54,875 nucleotides of DNA from Deltaproteobacteria bacterium (GTDB taxonomy: Bacteria; Desulfobacterota; Dissulfuribacteria; Dissulfuribacterales; QOAL01): assembly GCA_027067775.1 (NCBI GenBank), contig JAMOVK010000032.1:1-54875 (forward strand), read 5' to 3'. A program made the translations under genes and the position numbers. Below the pieces are notes generated by a model. It did not search any database, was not told the origin of the DNA, and was given only the letters and a program-made list of their open reading frames with translations. Below, one piece after another: positions 42,165 through 50,394 of this stretch (position 1 is its first letter; each line of letters opens with the position of its first letter).

Positions 42165-42959
42165 CTACGAGTAATCAAAATCAATTTCTCCAGAGTCGAC
42201 AACATGGATCTTTCCATTGCCTTCTTTTACAATCAGCCGGCCAACAGAATCCAGACCAGTAATGGTACCGTTTATATGCCGTCCTTGCTTTTCAAAATAG
42301 ATCTGCCTTCCGATACACATGGCCTCTTGAATCCATTGGTGGAGCAAGATATCAATATTTCCCTGGTCAACATCTTGTAAAATTTTTTCTATCTCTACAG
42401 ACAAGACCTTAAGTAGTCTTTCGGCTGTAACATACAGACCATGTTCTTCAAGAGTAGTGACCTTTTTTGAAAGTTCTTTTGAAAACTGGCTTGCATTTCC
42501 CTTAAGATTTACGCCAATACCTGCCACTATAACAGATCGATCATTAACGGTGGCTGCCTGACAAAGGATGCCGCTTACCTTCTGTTTCCCAACGAGTATG
42601 TCATTGGGCCACTTGATGGAAACCTCACGATCAGACAGGCCAAGTTTCTTCAAGGCCCTTGAAACGCCAAGCCCACAAAGCAGTGTTAAGGTGGGTGGAT
42701 ATTGTATGGCTGAAGGAGGTTCCAAAACAAAGGAACAAAAAAGGTGCTCTCCCTGTCCCTGTTCCCATTTTCGCCCCATGCGCCCCATGCCCCTGGTCTG
42801 TCTTTTGGCATGTACCACAAGGCCTGGGCATTTAAGTAGCTCTGGGTTGGACATGCAGAGCCTGTTTGTAGAATCAACCTCTTCTAAAAAAAGAAGGGAC
42901 CTGCCTGCAAAGACATGGTCCCTTAAAAAGGGTTTTATTAACTCCTTGAAACTAGTCAA
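42165..42959 (-). CDS. birA: Biotin--protein ligase, monofunctional
   Basis: 264 residues from a TTG start (the next ATG is too far in). Family motifs: FLEEVDSTNRLCM, VVHAKRQTRGMGRMGRKWEQ (biotin-AMP loop), VSIKWPNDILVGKQKVSGIL with the catalytic Lys, and VIVAGIGVNLKG. The N-terminal DNA-binding HTH of E. coli BirA is absent, so it is a pure ligase. Its start overlaps the stop of the biotin-carrying carboxylase subunit gene by eight bases, so ligase and substrate are translationally coupled. Confidence 0.95.
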   Translation of the reverse strand: MTSFKELIKPFLRDHVFAGRSLLFLEEVDSTNRLCMSNPELLKCPGLVVHAKRQTRGMGRMGRKWEQGQGEHLFCSFVLEPPSAIQYPPTLTLLCGLGVSRALKKLGLSDREVSIKWPNDILVGKQKVSGILCQAATVNDRSVIVAGIGVNLKGNASQFSKELSKKVTTLEEHGLYVTAERLLKVLSVEIEKILQDVDQGNIDILLHQWIQEAMCIGRQIYFEKQGRHINGTITGLDSVGRLIVKEGNGKIHVVDSGEIDFDYS

Positions 42960-44988
42960 GTTTTTTCAAAACAAAAAGCAGTTGTCCTTCCTGAACCTGG
43001 TCGTTTAGTTTAACTGCTATTTCTTCCACAACGGCATCAAATGGGGCCACAATGGCATTTTCCATCTTCATGGCCTCAAGGTTTGCAATTTCTTCACCCT
43101 GATGGACTATATCCCCAACCTTTATGGTTCCCCTGTCTGGATTTCCAATACGCCAGACATTGCCATTTATTGGAGCACCAATCTCGTTCTCTCCCTTGGC
43201 CATTCTGATTTCCACCTTTTTGGCCCTGGGTGTCTCAACCTTGTAGACCTTGGTCTTGTTGTTGATCTTCATTACTACATGGATGAGACCTTCGTGTTCC
43301 GTACCGATCGATAACAGCTCGATACAGTAAGGTTTGCCCTGAAGCTCAAACTCAACCTTGTCGCCAGGTGTTTTCAGGCCTTCTCTCCACACGTCTGTAG
43401 GTAACACCAATGGGGTATCTCCATATTTTTCCCTGAAATCGATGTAGGTGACCGTGTCTTTTGGATGCATAAGGTACAGGGTAAATTCCTCATCAGTAGG
43501 TTCCCTACCAAGGGTTACACCAAGGTCTGTCTTTATCCTTTCCAGATCGTCCGGCTTTACCGAGTCCAGAGGAGAGGAGTCGTCTCTTTCCTTGATTTTT
43601 TCTTCCCACTCATCCCCAAAGGTACTCTGATACACCCAGTCAGCAGGCCAGCCCTGCGGAAGCCTGCCATAACCGCCAAGAAGAAGATTTTTAAAGTCTC
43701 CCGGAGCATGCCTGAATAGCTGAAGAAGCTCCTCTTGTTCCTTGGGCTCCATGGCATCGAAGTCCTGATTCTTTTCCTCCACGAACTTTGTCATGAGTTC
43801 AATTATGTGCTTGACCCCGGTTTCCCCAAGCTCTTTTTCATATTTGTTAATTATGCCACTGCATGTAACCCAGGTAATCTGGGAACCAGGAGTAACATCA
43901 AAGTACTTGACAATCTTATTGTAAAGGGACATCAGCTTTAGGATGGCAGGCATTAGGTGGAGAAAACCGCCTTTTTCAGCCTGTTCAAAAGAGCTTGGAA
44001 AGGCACCCCCTGGCATCCTGTGGGAAGTCACCTGGTGGTCAAATCCCTTAAATGGAGACTCTGCCCATTCGTAATGACCAATCCAGTCTCTAATCTTTTG
44101 AACGGCCTTTACGCACTCTTCACGATTTAGGACAACAGGGATGCCAGACTCTTCAAGATAGCTCTGGAGGCCAAGTATTGGAGGCTGCCCATAGAATCTT
44201 GTAAGTGAATCCTCTTCGGCATCTAAGATTTTTGCCCCTGCCTTGGCTGCGGCAAGAAGTGCAGGCATTGCAAGACCGTCTGTTGCATGGCGGTGATACT
44301 GGATAATAAGGTCTGGATACTTCTGTTTTATGGCATCCACCAGACTCCTTATCCTTTCAGGGCTTCCGACCCCTGCCATGTCCTTTATGCAAAGGACTAT
44401 TTCATCCACTCCACCGCACAGACTTACTATGTCATCCACAACGCTCAGATAGTATTCGTTGGTTGTCCACTCAGCTTGGGTAAAGGAGATAGCTGGCTGA
44501 AACAGCCTGTTCCTTTTCATGACGATTTCAGCAACTGTACGCATGTTGCGCACGTCGTTTAAAAAGGAAAAACATCGCCATACGTCTATATCTACCCTTT
44601 CTACCACATATTCAATGACATTTTTGGGATAGGGTCTGTAACCCCACAGGTTGGTCTCCCTGATGAGGGTCTGAAGCATAACACTTGGCATCTTTTCCCT
44701 GAGAATCTCGATCTCTTCAAAAGGGCTCTCTTTCCTGTTCATGATACCAACATGCCATCTGGCCCCTCCATGACATTCAGAACTGAAAAGGAGCATGTCT
44801 TCATAGTAAGGACAAAGGGTAGAAAGGTCATGTATGCGGTGACGGTTTTTAAAGTCAGACTGCCCTGCATCCCTCATGCCTGTGCAGGTGAGGGCAACAC
44901 CTTCTAGCTCGCGCAGAAACCTGACGATCTCGGCTGGCGTCATGCCAGGCTTAATCCAGTTGTCTTTTGTTATCTCATTTACTTTCAT
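42952..44988 (-). CDS. pycB: Pyruvate carboxylase subunit B (carboxyltransferase and biotin carrier)
   Basis: 678 residues from the ATG at 44988 (GGAG ten bases upstream); an open frame to 45012 overlaps the partner and is not used. The carboxyltransferase barrel has GMRDAGQS, FLNDVRNMRTVAEIVM, KDMAGVGSPERIRSLVDAIK and the metal-binding YHRHATDGLAMPALLAA; the PYC/OADA domain follows, and a C-terminal biotinyl domain with EAMKMEN, Lys641 being the biotinylated residue. It transfers CO2 from biotin to pyruvate to give oxaloacetate. HRHATDG in place of the usual HCHATSG-like string is a small deviation. Oxaloacetate decarboxylase alpha is the alternative, but no membrane beta/gamma subunits are near. 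Confidence 0.93.
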   Translation of the reverse strand: MKVNEITKDNWIKPGMTPAEIVRFLRELEGVALTCTGMRDAGQSDFKNRHRIHDLSTLCPYYEDMLLFSSECHGGARWHVGIMNRKESPFEEIEILREKMPSVMLQTLIRETNLWGYRPYPKNVIEYVVERVDIDVWRCFSFLNDVRNMRTVAEIVMKRNRLFQPAISFTQAEWTTNEYYLSVVDDIVSLCGGVDEIVLCIKDMAGVGSPERIRSLVDAIKQKYPDLIIQYHRHATDGLAMPALLAAAKAGAKILDAEEDSLTRFYGQPPILGLQSYLEESGIPVVLNREECVKAVQKIRDWIGHYEWAESPFKGFDHQVTSHRMPGGAFPSSFEQAEKGGFLHLMPAILKLMSLYNKIVKYFDVTPGSQITWVTCSGIINKYEKELGETGVKHIIELMTKFVEEKNQDFDAMEPKEQEELLQLFRHAPGDFKNLLLGGYGRLPQGWPADWVYQSTFGDEWEEKIKERDDSSPLDSVKPDDLERIKTDLGVTLGREPTDEEFTLYLMHPKDTVTYIDFREKYGDTPLVLPTDVWREGLKTPGDKVEFELQGKPYCIELLSIGTEHEGLIHVVMKINNKTKVYKVETPRAKKVEIRMAKGENEIGAPINGNVWRIGNPDRGTIKVGDIVHQGEEIANLEAMKMENAIVAPFDAVVEEIAVKLNDQVQEGQLLFVLKKLD

Positions 44989-44989
44989 G

Positions 44990-46447
44990 CTACATCCACT
45001 CCTGTGGGCCAAGGGCCGTTATTTCAGCCACGTATTTTGCTATCTTCAAGACCTCGTCCTGGGTATCCTTTTCTTTAAACATGGAAACCAGTTCATCCAG
45101 GTGATTTTCAATAAACCTTGTTGAGAACTCTCCTCGCTTAAAGGCCTCATGCCTTATTATGCTCAGGAGCAAAGGAGTTAAGGTTTTAACTCCCTCTATT
45201 CTGAGGTTTCTGCTCAAGGTCCTGTCCATGACCTTGATGGCTCCCTCCCTGGTTCTGCCCGTTGTCATGATAAGCATGGTCAGGGAATCGTAATAGGGAG
45301 GGATGTCTGCACCTTCATAAACTCCTGTTGCGATTCTTAGCCATGGGCCGGTAGGAAACTGAAGTCTGGAAATCGTACCAAAAGAGGGGCTGAAGGTCTT
45401 TGGATCTTCCGCATTTACTCGAACCTCCAGGGCCCATCTGTTCATGTGTATACGTTCCTGAGAAAGCTCGAGTTCCTTGTTTTCCACAACGTCCATCATC
45501 AGGCCGACGATATCAAGGCCTGTAATAAGCTCTGTGACTCCATGTTCAACTTGGAGCCTGGTGTTAACCTCGAGGAAGTAGAAACGCTTGGTTGAACTGT
45601 CAAATATGAACTCCACTGTTCCGGCAGTATTGTAGCCAATCTCTCTCATCAGCCTTATGGCTGTGTAACATATTTCATGTCGGATGTTTTCATCTATGGA
45701 AGGAGAGGGGGCCTCTTCAATGATTTTCTGATTCCTTCTTTGAAGGGTGCATTCCCTTTCAAAGAGGTGAAAAACGTTTCCATAGTTGTCAGATACAATC
45801 TGTACTTCTATATGGCGTCCACGCTCTATATATTTTTCAGCAAGCAGGGTATCATCGCCAAAGCTTTTTTTGGCCTCGCTTTTGGCCTGAGCAAGGGCCA
45901 TTGGAAGCTCAGAGGCATTTGAGACCTTGACCATTCCCTTTCCGCCTCCTCCAGAGGCTGCTTTGATCATGATGGGATATTCGACATTTTCTTTATCCAT
46001 CCATTCCTTAATCTGTTCCACATCTTTTACATTGCTAATGCCAGGAATGGTGGGCACATTGGCCTTTTGGGCCCTCCTCTTCGCCTCTATCTTATCTCCC
46101 ATCATACGAATAACCTTAGGGTCTGGACCAACCCATTTGAGCCCGGCATCCTTAACCATTTCAGCAAAGTCAGCATTCTCAGCCAAAAAGCCCCAGCCTG
46201 GATGAATGGCGTCGGCCTTTGTCTTGTGGGCTGCCTCGATCATCTTTTCCATGTTAAGATAGGATTCAATCGGAGGGGCCTCTCCAATGTGAATGGCCTC
46301 GTCTGCCATCATAACGTGATAGGCCAGCCTGTCGGGTGTGCTATATACTGCCACGGTGGGTACCCTTCTGTCCCTGCAGGTATGCATGATTCTAACGGCA
46401 GGTACACCCCTGTTGGCAATGAGCATCTTTTTAATGTCTTCAGCCAT
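44990..46447 (-). CDS. pycA: Biotin carboxylase (pyruvate carboxylase subunit A)
   Basis: 485 residues. ATP-grasp domains: KKMLIANRGVPAVRIMHTCR, AIHPGWGFLAENADFAEMVK, IKAASGGGGKGM (glycine loop), LLAEKYIERGRHIEVQIVSD, and LEVNTRLQVEHGVTELITGL with catalytic residues. It is slightly longer than AccC (about 450), with a C-terminal tail (about 450-485) typical of PycA. It carboxylates biotin using ATP and bicarbonate. GGAG precedes the ATG. The pycB gene starts one base after its stop. Confidence 0.95.
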   Translation of the reverse strand: MAEDIKKMLIANRGVPAVRIMHTCRDRRVPTVAVYSTPDRLAYHVMMADEAIHIGEAPPIESYLNMEKMIEAAHKTKADAIHPGWGFLAENADFAEMVKDAGLKWVGPDPKVIRMMGDKIEAKRRAQKANVPTIPGISNVKDVEQIKEWMDKENVEYPIMIKAASGGGGKGMVKVSNASELPMALAQAKSEAKKSFGDDTLLAEKYIERGRHIEVQIVSDNYGNVFHLFERECTLQRRNQKIIEEAPSPSIDENIRHEICYTAIRLMREIGYNTAGTVEFIFDSSTKRFYFLEVNTRLQVEHGVTELITGLDIVGLMMDVVENKELELSQERIHMNRWALEVRVNAEDPKTFSPSFGTISRLQFPTGPWLRIATGVYEGADIPPYYDSLTMLIMTTGRTREGAIKVMDRTLSRNLRIEGVKTLTPLLLSIIRHEAFKRGEFSTRFIENHLDELVSMFKEKDTQDEVLKIAKYVAEITALGPQEWM

Positions 46448-46755
46448 CTGTCGCTCCTTTTAAATCAACAGTCTAAATGCGTGGTTAGGCCCTAGCGCAA
46501 TCTTTTATATCACGTCAAGAAATTTCTGTTTGGTTACTGTTAGGAAGGGAAGATAAGATTTTCAACTTTGATAGAAGGTATAAATTAAATCCTTCCATCA
46601 ACAAGGTAAATACTAAAAAACCCTGTCTTGACGTAAAGAGCAGGCCTAAAAAAATAACCTTGTAAAGAACCGGCTAGTTAACCTAACAAAACAAGAGGCG
46701 AATTTCAAGTCAGACTAGATCTATCAGGCCTCTTTTGTCTGAAGGCCCGGTTCTT
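46448..46755. other. 308-base intergenic region upstream of pycA-pycB-birA
   Basis: No gene seen. It is A+T-rich and must contain the pyc promoter, but no clear -35/-10 pair stands out. Two features: 9-bp inverted repeats ACGTCAAGA (46512-46520) and TCTTGACGT (46626-46634), 105 bases apart, and AAGAGGC/GCCTCTT arms near 46693-46733 that could form a long-loop terminator for the UPF0173 gene. Confidence 0.4.
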
Positions 46756-47469
46756 CTAGTCAAGCTCCACACTCTGTCCTGGAGAAAGAACTATCAGATC
46801 TGCCTCTATATGGTGTGCCTTAAGCTGTCTTTCAAACTCTCCTACGGTTCCAGTAAGTGCAGGGAAGGTACCGTAGTGCATAGGAACTATTATCTTTGAA
46901 TCAATGAGTTTGCAGGCATAAGCAGCCTCTTTTGGTCCCATGACATAGTGGTCTCCGATGGGTATAAGTGCCACTTTGGGCTGGTAAAGGTTACCTATTA
47001 TTGCCATATCACCAAATAGAGCAGTATCTCCTGCATGGTATATTTTTGTCCCATCCTCTAGACCAACCACAAATCCGGCCGCTTCTCCTGCGTAAAAAAG
47101 ATCTTGCCCTTCCTGGATAGACGAACTGTGTACGGCATGCACCATAGTTATTGACACCCCTTTGGTAATATAGGTTCCTCCAATATTCATTCCTGTAACG
47201 TTTGGAAAGCCTTTGGTGAGCAGATACTGCTGTATCTCGTGAATGGCTACTATTTCTGTGGCAGATGAGGTTGCCATCTCCATACAGTTTCCAAGATGGT
47301 CACCATGTCCATGTGTTACCAAGATGAGATCGGCCTCGGTATCTTTCTTTGCATCTTCAGGAGCACTGGGATTGTCAAGCCATGGGTCTATCCAGATCCT
47401 GAGCCCCTTTTTGGTAGTAATACAAAAGGCGGAATGACCATAAAAGGTAAGTATATTTGATTTAATCAT
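46756..47469 (-). CDS. Metal-dependent hydrolase, UPF0173 (YtkL-like) beta-lactamase fold
   Basis: 237 residues. Metallo-beta-lactamase motif LILVTHGHGDHLG (HxHxDH), then HAVHSSSIQEG, the Asp in KIYHAGDTALF and the terminal His in IIVPMHYGTFP, with FYGHSAFCI at the N-terminus as typical for UPF0173. Two metals are expected. Substrate unknown; some relatives are lactonases or nucleotide hydrolases. It overlaps the HD-domain gene by eight bases, so the two are coupled. Confidence 0.93.
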   Translation of the reverse strand: MIKSNILTFYGHSAFCITTKKGLRIWIDPWLDNPSAPEDAKKDTEADLILVTHGHGDHLGNCMEMATSSATEIVAIHEIQQYLLTKGFPNVTGMNIGGTYITKGVSITMVHAVHSSSIQEGQDLFYAGEAAGFVVGLEDGTKIYHAGDTALFGDMAIIGNLYQPKVALIPIGDHYVMGPKEAAYACKLIDSKIIVPMHYGTFPALTGTVGEFERQLKAHHIEADLIVLSPGQSVELD

Positions 47470-48022
47470 TACAGTTCCTCCTGAATATGATGTTTAATTT
47501 AATCGGTTTAATGTCTAGCCTGTCAAATATAATCTTTTCCATATGGAGGCCTTGTCTGTAGAGCTCGTCTATCCGTTTTATGCTTTTTTCATTATGACCA
47601 TATCTTTTGAATAGATCTTCAAACCTCTCTTCCAGACTTACAACACTTGTATGTTTTACACGTTTGTCTGCATAGTTGACAACAAGTTCCTCGCAAATCT
47701 GTCCAGCCGAAAGTAGAGTCGGATCAAGGTGCACGTGAGATTCTACTATTCTGGCAACATCTTCGTAACCAATGTCTGTAATTATTTTTGCACCTATAAT
47801 GGCATGATCACCACCGTATAAAACCGATTTGTACTTGGCCACATCATGAAGAAGCCCTCCTGCCTGCAAAAGAGGAATGGAAATGTTACAGCCGGTTTCT
47901 CTTAGCATATTGCCAATAAACACCGCTACCTTGGCTACCTTGACACAGTGTCTGATAATGTGAACCGGATTATGATATTGTTTCAAGATCTTGATGGCTG
48001 TTTTGTCATTGGGAATCTTCAT
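47462..48022 (-). CDS. HD-domain phosphohydrolase
   Basis: 186 residues. HD motif GGLLHDVAKYK (His59, Asp60), upstream His25 (HIIRHCVKVA) and downstream HAIIGAKIITDIG and VESHVHLDP give the usual H...HD...H...H metal set. Such small HD proteins are phosphodiesterases or nucleotidases. The first 16 bases include a palindrome CATATTT-TG-AAATATG (48020-48035) overlapping the start codon. It overlaps the UPF0173 gene at its stop. Confidence 0.9.
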   Translation of the reverse strand: MKIPNDKTAIKILKQYHNPVHIIRHCVKVAKVAVFIGNMLRETGCNISIPLLQAGGLLHDVAKYKSVLYGGDHAIIGAKIITDIGYEDVARIVESHVHLDPTLLSAGQICEELVVNYADKRVKHTSVVSLEERFEDLFKRYGHNEKSIKRIDELYRQGLHMEKIIFDRLDIKPIKLNIIFRRNCND

Positions 48023-48150
48023 ATTTTGAAATATGACAAATAAACTTTTGTGTTACAATAATAGGTGTCTTTCATTCTATGAAATTATTTGAAAGTGAAT
48101 CAGATTAAGGACCGGTTTTTTTTCTTTGGACTAGGACTATAACGGGGTGA

Positions 48151-48492
48151 ATGGAGGGTAATGTGAAAAGGTTCAGGCAATTTCTTGGTAAAAAACTTGA
48201 TATCCAAAGGGCTACAAATGAACCAGAACTTTCCAGATGGAACATCAAGGTTAGATACGCCCCGGAGGTGCCAGAAGATTTTGATGAGTATGAATTTGGT
48301 ATAGACTATAAGAACGAACAGGATGTAGGTTTCCTGGTTGCAATTGAGAGGGGGAAAATCGCAAGGCTCCTTTTTGGCTGGACTGTACCCGAAAACCCTG
48401 ACATGTTAAGACCCATGTCTGATAATGAACTAGAAGGCCTGCTAGATGCTAAAGGAAGGGACCTTATTGAATTTTTCCATTTTGTAACTTGA
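48151..48492 (+). CDS. Hypothetical protein, about 110 residues
   Basis: Not recognised. Two starts are possible: ATG 48151, or GTG 48163, which has GGAGG five bases upstream and gives MKRFRQFLGKKLDIQR. Rich in acidic residues (VPEDFDEYEFGIDYKNEQDV) with a conserved-looking ARLLFGWTVPENPDMLRPMS. No signal peptide or membrane segment. It lies 21 bases before the peroxiredoxin gene, probably in one operon. Confidence 0.65.
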   Translation: MEGNVKRFRQFLGKKLDIQRATNEPELSRWNIKVRYAPEVPEDFDEYEFGIDYKNEQDVGFLVAIERGKIARLLFGWTVPENPDMLRPMSDNELEGLLDAKGRDLIEFFHFVT

Positions 48493-48513
48493 TAATGCAT
48501 AGAGGATAGGAGC

Positions 48514-49020
48514 ATGCTTGAGATAGGAGAAAAGGCGCCTGAATTCTCGTTAAAGGATTCAGAAGGCAGAGATGTTCGGCTTTCAGATTTTAAGGGTAAG
48601 TGGATAGTATTGTATTTTTATCCTAGGGATAACACCTCTGGATGTACGAAAGAGGCGTGTGATTTTACAGAACTTTTACCCCGTTTCAAAGATAGTGGTG
48701 CTATTGTTTTAGGAGTGAGCCCTGATACGCCAGAAAGTCACAAAAAGTTTGCTGAAAAACACAATCTCCAGGTTGTTCTTCTTTCAGACCCACAAAAAGA
48801 GGTGTTAAAGGCTTACGGAGCTTGGGGAAAAAAGAAGAACTACGGAAGAGAATACGAAGGGGTGATAAGATCCACCTTTCTCATAGATCCTGATGGCAAG
48901 ATTGCCTGGAAGTGGAAAAACGTTCGTGTCCGCACTAAGAGAAAGGGCCAGGAAGTCCGGCATGCGGATCAGGTGCTGGAAAAGCTCGAGTCGTTACAGG
49001 CAAAAGGTCAACAGTCATGA
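48514..49020 (+). CDS. bcp: Thiol peroxidase, BCP/PrxQ family
   Basis: 168 residues. YPRDNTSGCTKEACDF carries the peroxidatic Cys44 and resolving Cys49 with the PrxQ spacing of five; APEFSLKDSEGRDVRLSDF is the family N-terminus and VIRSTFLIDPDGKI the C-terminal strand. It reduces hydroperoxides using thioredoxin, in the cytoplasm. It overlaps the DUF89 gene by four bases (ATGA). Confidence 0.96.
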   Translation: MLEIGEKAPEFSLKDSEGRDVRLSDFKGKWIVLYFYPRDNTSGCTKEACDFTELLPRFKDSGAIVLGVSPDTPESHKKFAEKHNLQVVLLSDPQKEVLKAYGAWGKKKNYGREYEGVIRSTFLIDPDGKIAWKWKNVRVRTKRKGQEVRHADQVLEKLESLQAKGQQS

Positions 49021-49886
49021 AGATGCATCTTGATTGTCCGGAGTGTTTTGTAAGACAGGCCATCAGGACTGGTCAGCTTCTTCGTTGTCCTAATTCGGTG
49101 TTGTGGGACCTGGTAAAAGGATGTGGAACAATTTTGTCTCAGATAGAACATGAATTTTCTCCTCCGCAAAATGCAGTGGCCCTGTACGACATGATCTCCT
49201 TAAAGGTTGGAAAAGAGGATCCATTCTATCAACTTAAGAAGGAAAGCACTCAACAGGCGCTTGCCCTGTATCCAAGGCTTAAAGAGAAGATAAAAAATTC
49301 TGCTGACCCTCTTGATACTGCCTTGCGGCTTGCCGCATGCGGAAACGTGGTAGATTATGGTGTTTCATCTGATTTTGATCTAATGAAAGAGGTGGAAGAG
49401 GTCTTTAACGCCGACTTCTTTCATTACGAATATGAAGAATTCGCTGAAAAATTACATCAAGTTGACTGGATACTTTATATAGGAGATAACTGTGGGGAAT
49501 CTGTTTTTGATAGGATGCTTATTGAAGAGCTTGGGATACCTGTCAAATACGCAGTCAGAGGTGGTCCTATAATTAATGATGTCACCAAAGAAGATGCTGT
49601 TGATGCAGGCATAGATCAGGTGGCTGAGATAGTGTCTACTGGCTGCCGGGCCCCTGGCATAGTCTTTGACTGGTGTTCTGACGAATTCAAGGCCTTGTAT
49701 GATTCTGCACCTATGATAATAAGCAAGGGTCAGGGAAACTTTGAGACCCTTTCCGATGAAAAAAGAGAAATTTTTTTCATTTTTAAGATAAAATGTAAGG
49801 TGGTGGCAAGTTTTCTAGACTCTCCTTTAAATAGCATGTTTTTTGGTAGAACCAAGACAGTGGCTCTAGATCCTAATGGATCCTAG
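49017..49886 (+). CDS. DUF89 (ARMT1-like) metal-dependent damage-control phosphatase
   Basis: 289 residues. N-terminal HLDCPECFVRQAIRT Cys motif, IGDNCGESVFDRMLIEEL (metal-binding Asp/Asn), YAVRGGPIINDVTKEDA and SKGQGNFETLSD are the DUF89 hallmarks. Family members dephosphorylate damaged or excess sugar phosphates and similar metabolites. The start is the ATG at 49017 overlapping the peroxiredoxin stop; ATG 49023 is also possible. Pairing with a peroxidase fits a metabolite-repair theme (inference). Confidence 0.93.
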   Translation: MKMHLDCPECFVRQAIRTGQLLRCPNSVLWDLVKGCGTILSQIEHEFSPPQNAVALYDMISLKVGKEDPFYQLKKESTQQALALYPRLKEKIKNSADPLDTALRLAACGNVVDYGVSSDFDLMKEVEEVFNADFFHYEYEEFAEKLHQVDWILYIGDNCGESVFDRMLIEELGIPVKYAVRGGPIINDVTKEDAVDAGIDQVAEIVSTGCRAPGIVFDWCSDEFKALYDSAPMIISKGQGNFETLSDEKREIFFIFKIKCKVVASFLDSPLNSMFFGRTKTVALDPNGS

Positions 49887-49912
49887 CGGCCTTGCTTCAC
49901 CTCTTTTTAAGC

Positions 49913-49940
49913 TTGATTTTTATCATACGCTCATTATATT
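49913..49940 (+). promoter_or_regulatory. Promoter of the DUF5320 gene
   Basis: TTGATT (49913-49918), 16 bases, TATATT (49935-49940; 5 of 6). A leader of about 30 bases carries AAAGGAGGTG before the ATG. Confidence 0.5.
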
Positions 49941-49977
49941 TTAAGACAATATTATAGAAAAAGGAGGTGAAAAGACT

Positions 49978-50256
49978 ATGCCTGGATTTAATGCAACAGG
50001 TCCCTTTGGCGCAGGGCCAGGAACTGGAAGAAGACGCGGACGTTGTTTCGGATTTGGAAACGCATCCAATCAAGACAGAGGCTGGTTTGGCTTTGGAAGA
50101 AGAGGCGGACGCGGTTTTTGTAGATGGCAGCCAGGCTGGGGCAGAAGGGGATTCTTTTCTGGCTCAGATGAGAAGGAATTGCTCTTACAAGAAAAATCCT
50201 GGTTAGAAAGAAGGCTTTCTGATATCAGAGAAAGACTTTCTTCCTTCGGCTCCTAA
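49978..50256 (+). CDS. DUF5320 Gly/Arg-rich small protein
   Basis: 92 residues. MPGFNATGPFGAGPGTGRRR is the DUF5320 start (MPGxxxTGPxGxGPxTGRxxG); a Gly/Arg/Trp/Phe-rich middle (FGRRGGRGFCRWQPGWGRRG) is followed by a short coiled coil (DEKELLLQEKSWLERRLSDI). Family knowledge: common in anaerobes, often near NifB/NifX-type or Mrp Fe-S proteins; function unknown. Excellent ribosome-binding site and its own promoter and terminator, so probably monocistronic and well expressed. Confidence 0.92.
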   Translation: MPGFNATGPFGAGPGTGRRRGRCFGFGNASNQDRGWFGFGRRGGRGFCRWQPGWGRRGFFSGSDEKELLLQEKSWLERRLSDIRERLSSFGS

Positions 50257-50275
50257 AAAGCCCACTTGAAGCTAT

Positions 50276-50323
50276 CAGAAACCTTGGTCCAGCCACCGAG
50301 GTTTCTGGTGGTTTATCTTTTTT
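50276..50323 (+). terminator. Rho-independent terminator after DUF5320 gene
   Basis: CAGAAACCTTGG (50276-50287) pairs with CCGAGGTTTCTG (50296-50307), 12 bp with one G-U, loop of eight, then a T-run TCTTTTTTC at 50316-50324. Confidence 0.8.
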
Positions 50324-50394
50324 CTCCAACTAAAAATACTCGAAAAAAACTTCCGTGCGTGTAAGATAGGCCAGAAAAAAACGGGATATTCCAC

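Noticed and set aside
42568-43008. Plus-strand frame of 146 codons opposite birA
   Set aside because: Shadow of birA, whose biotin-AMP loop and WPND motif are clear.
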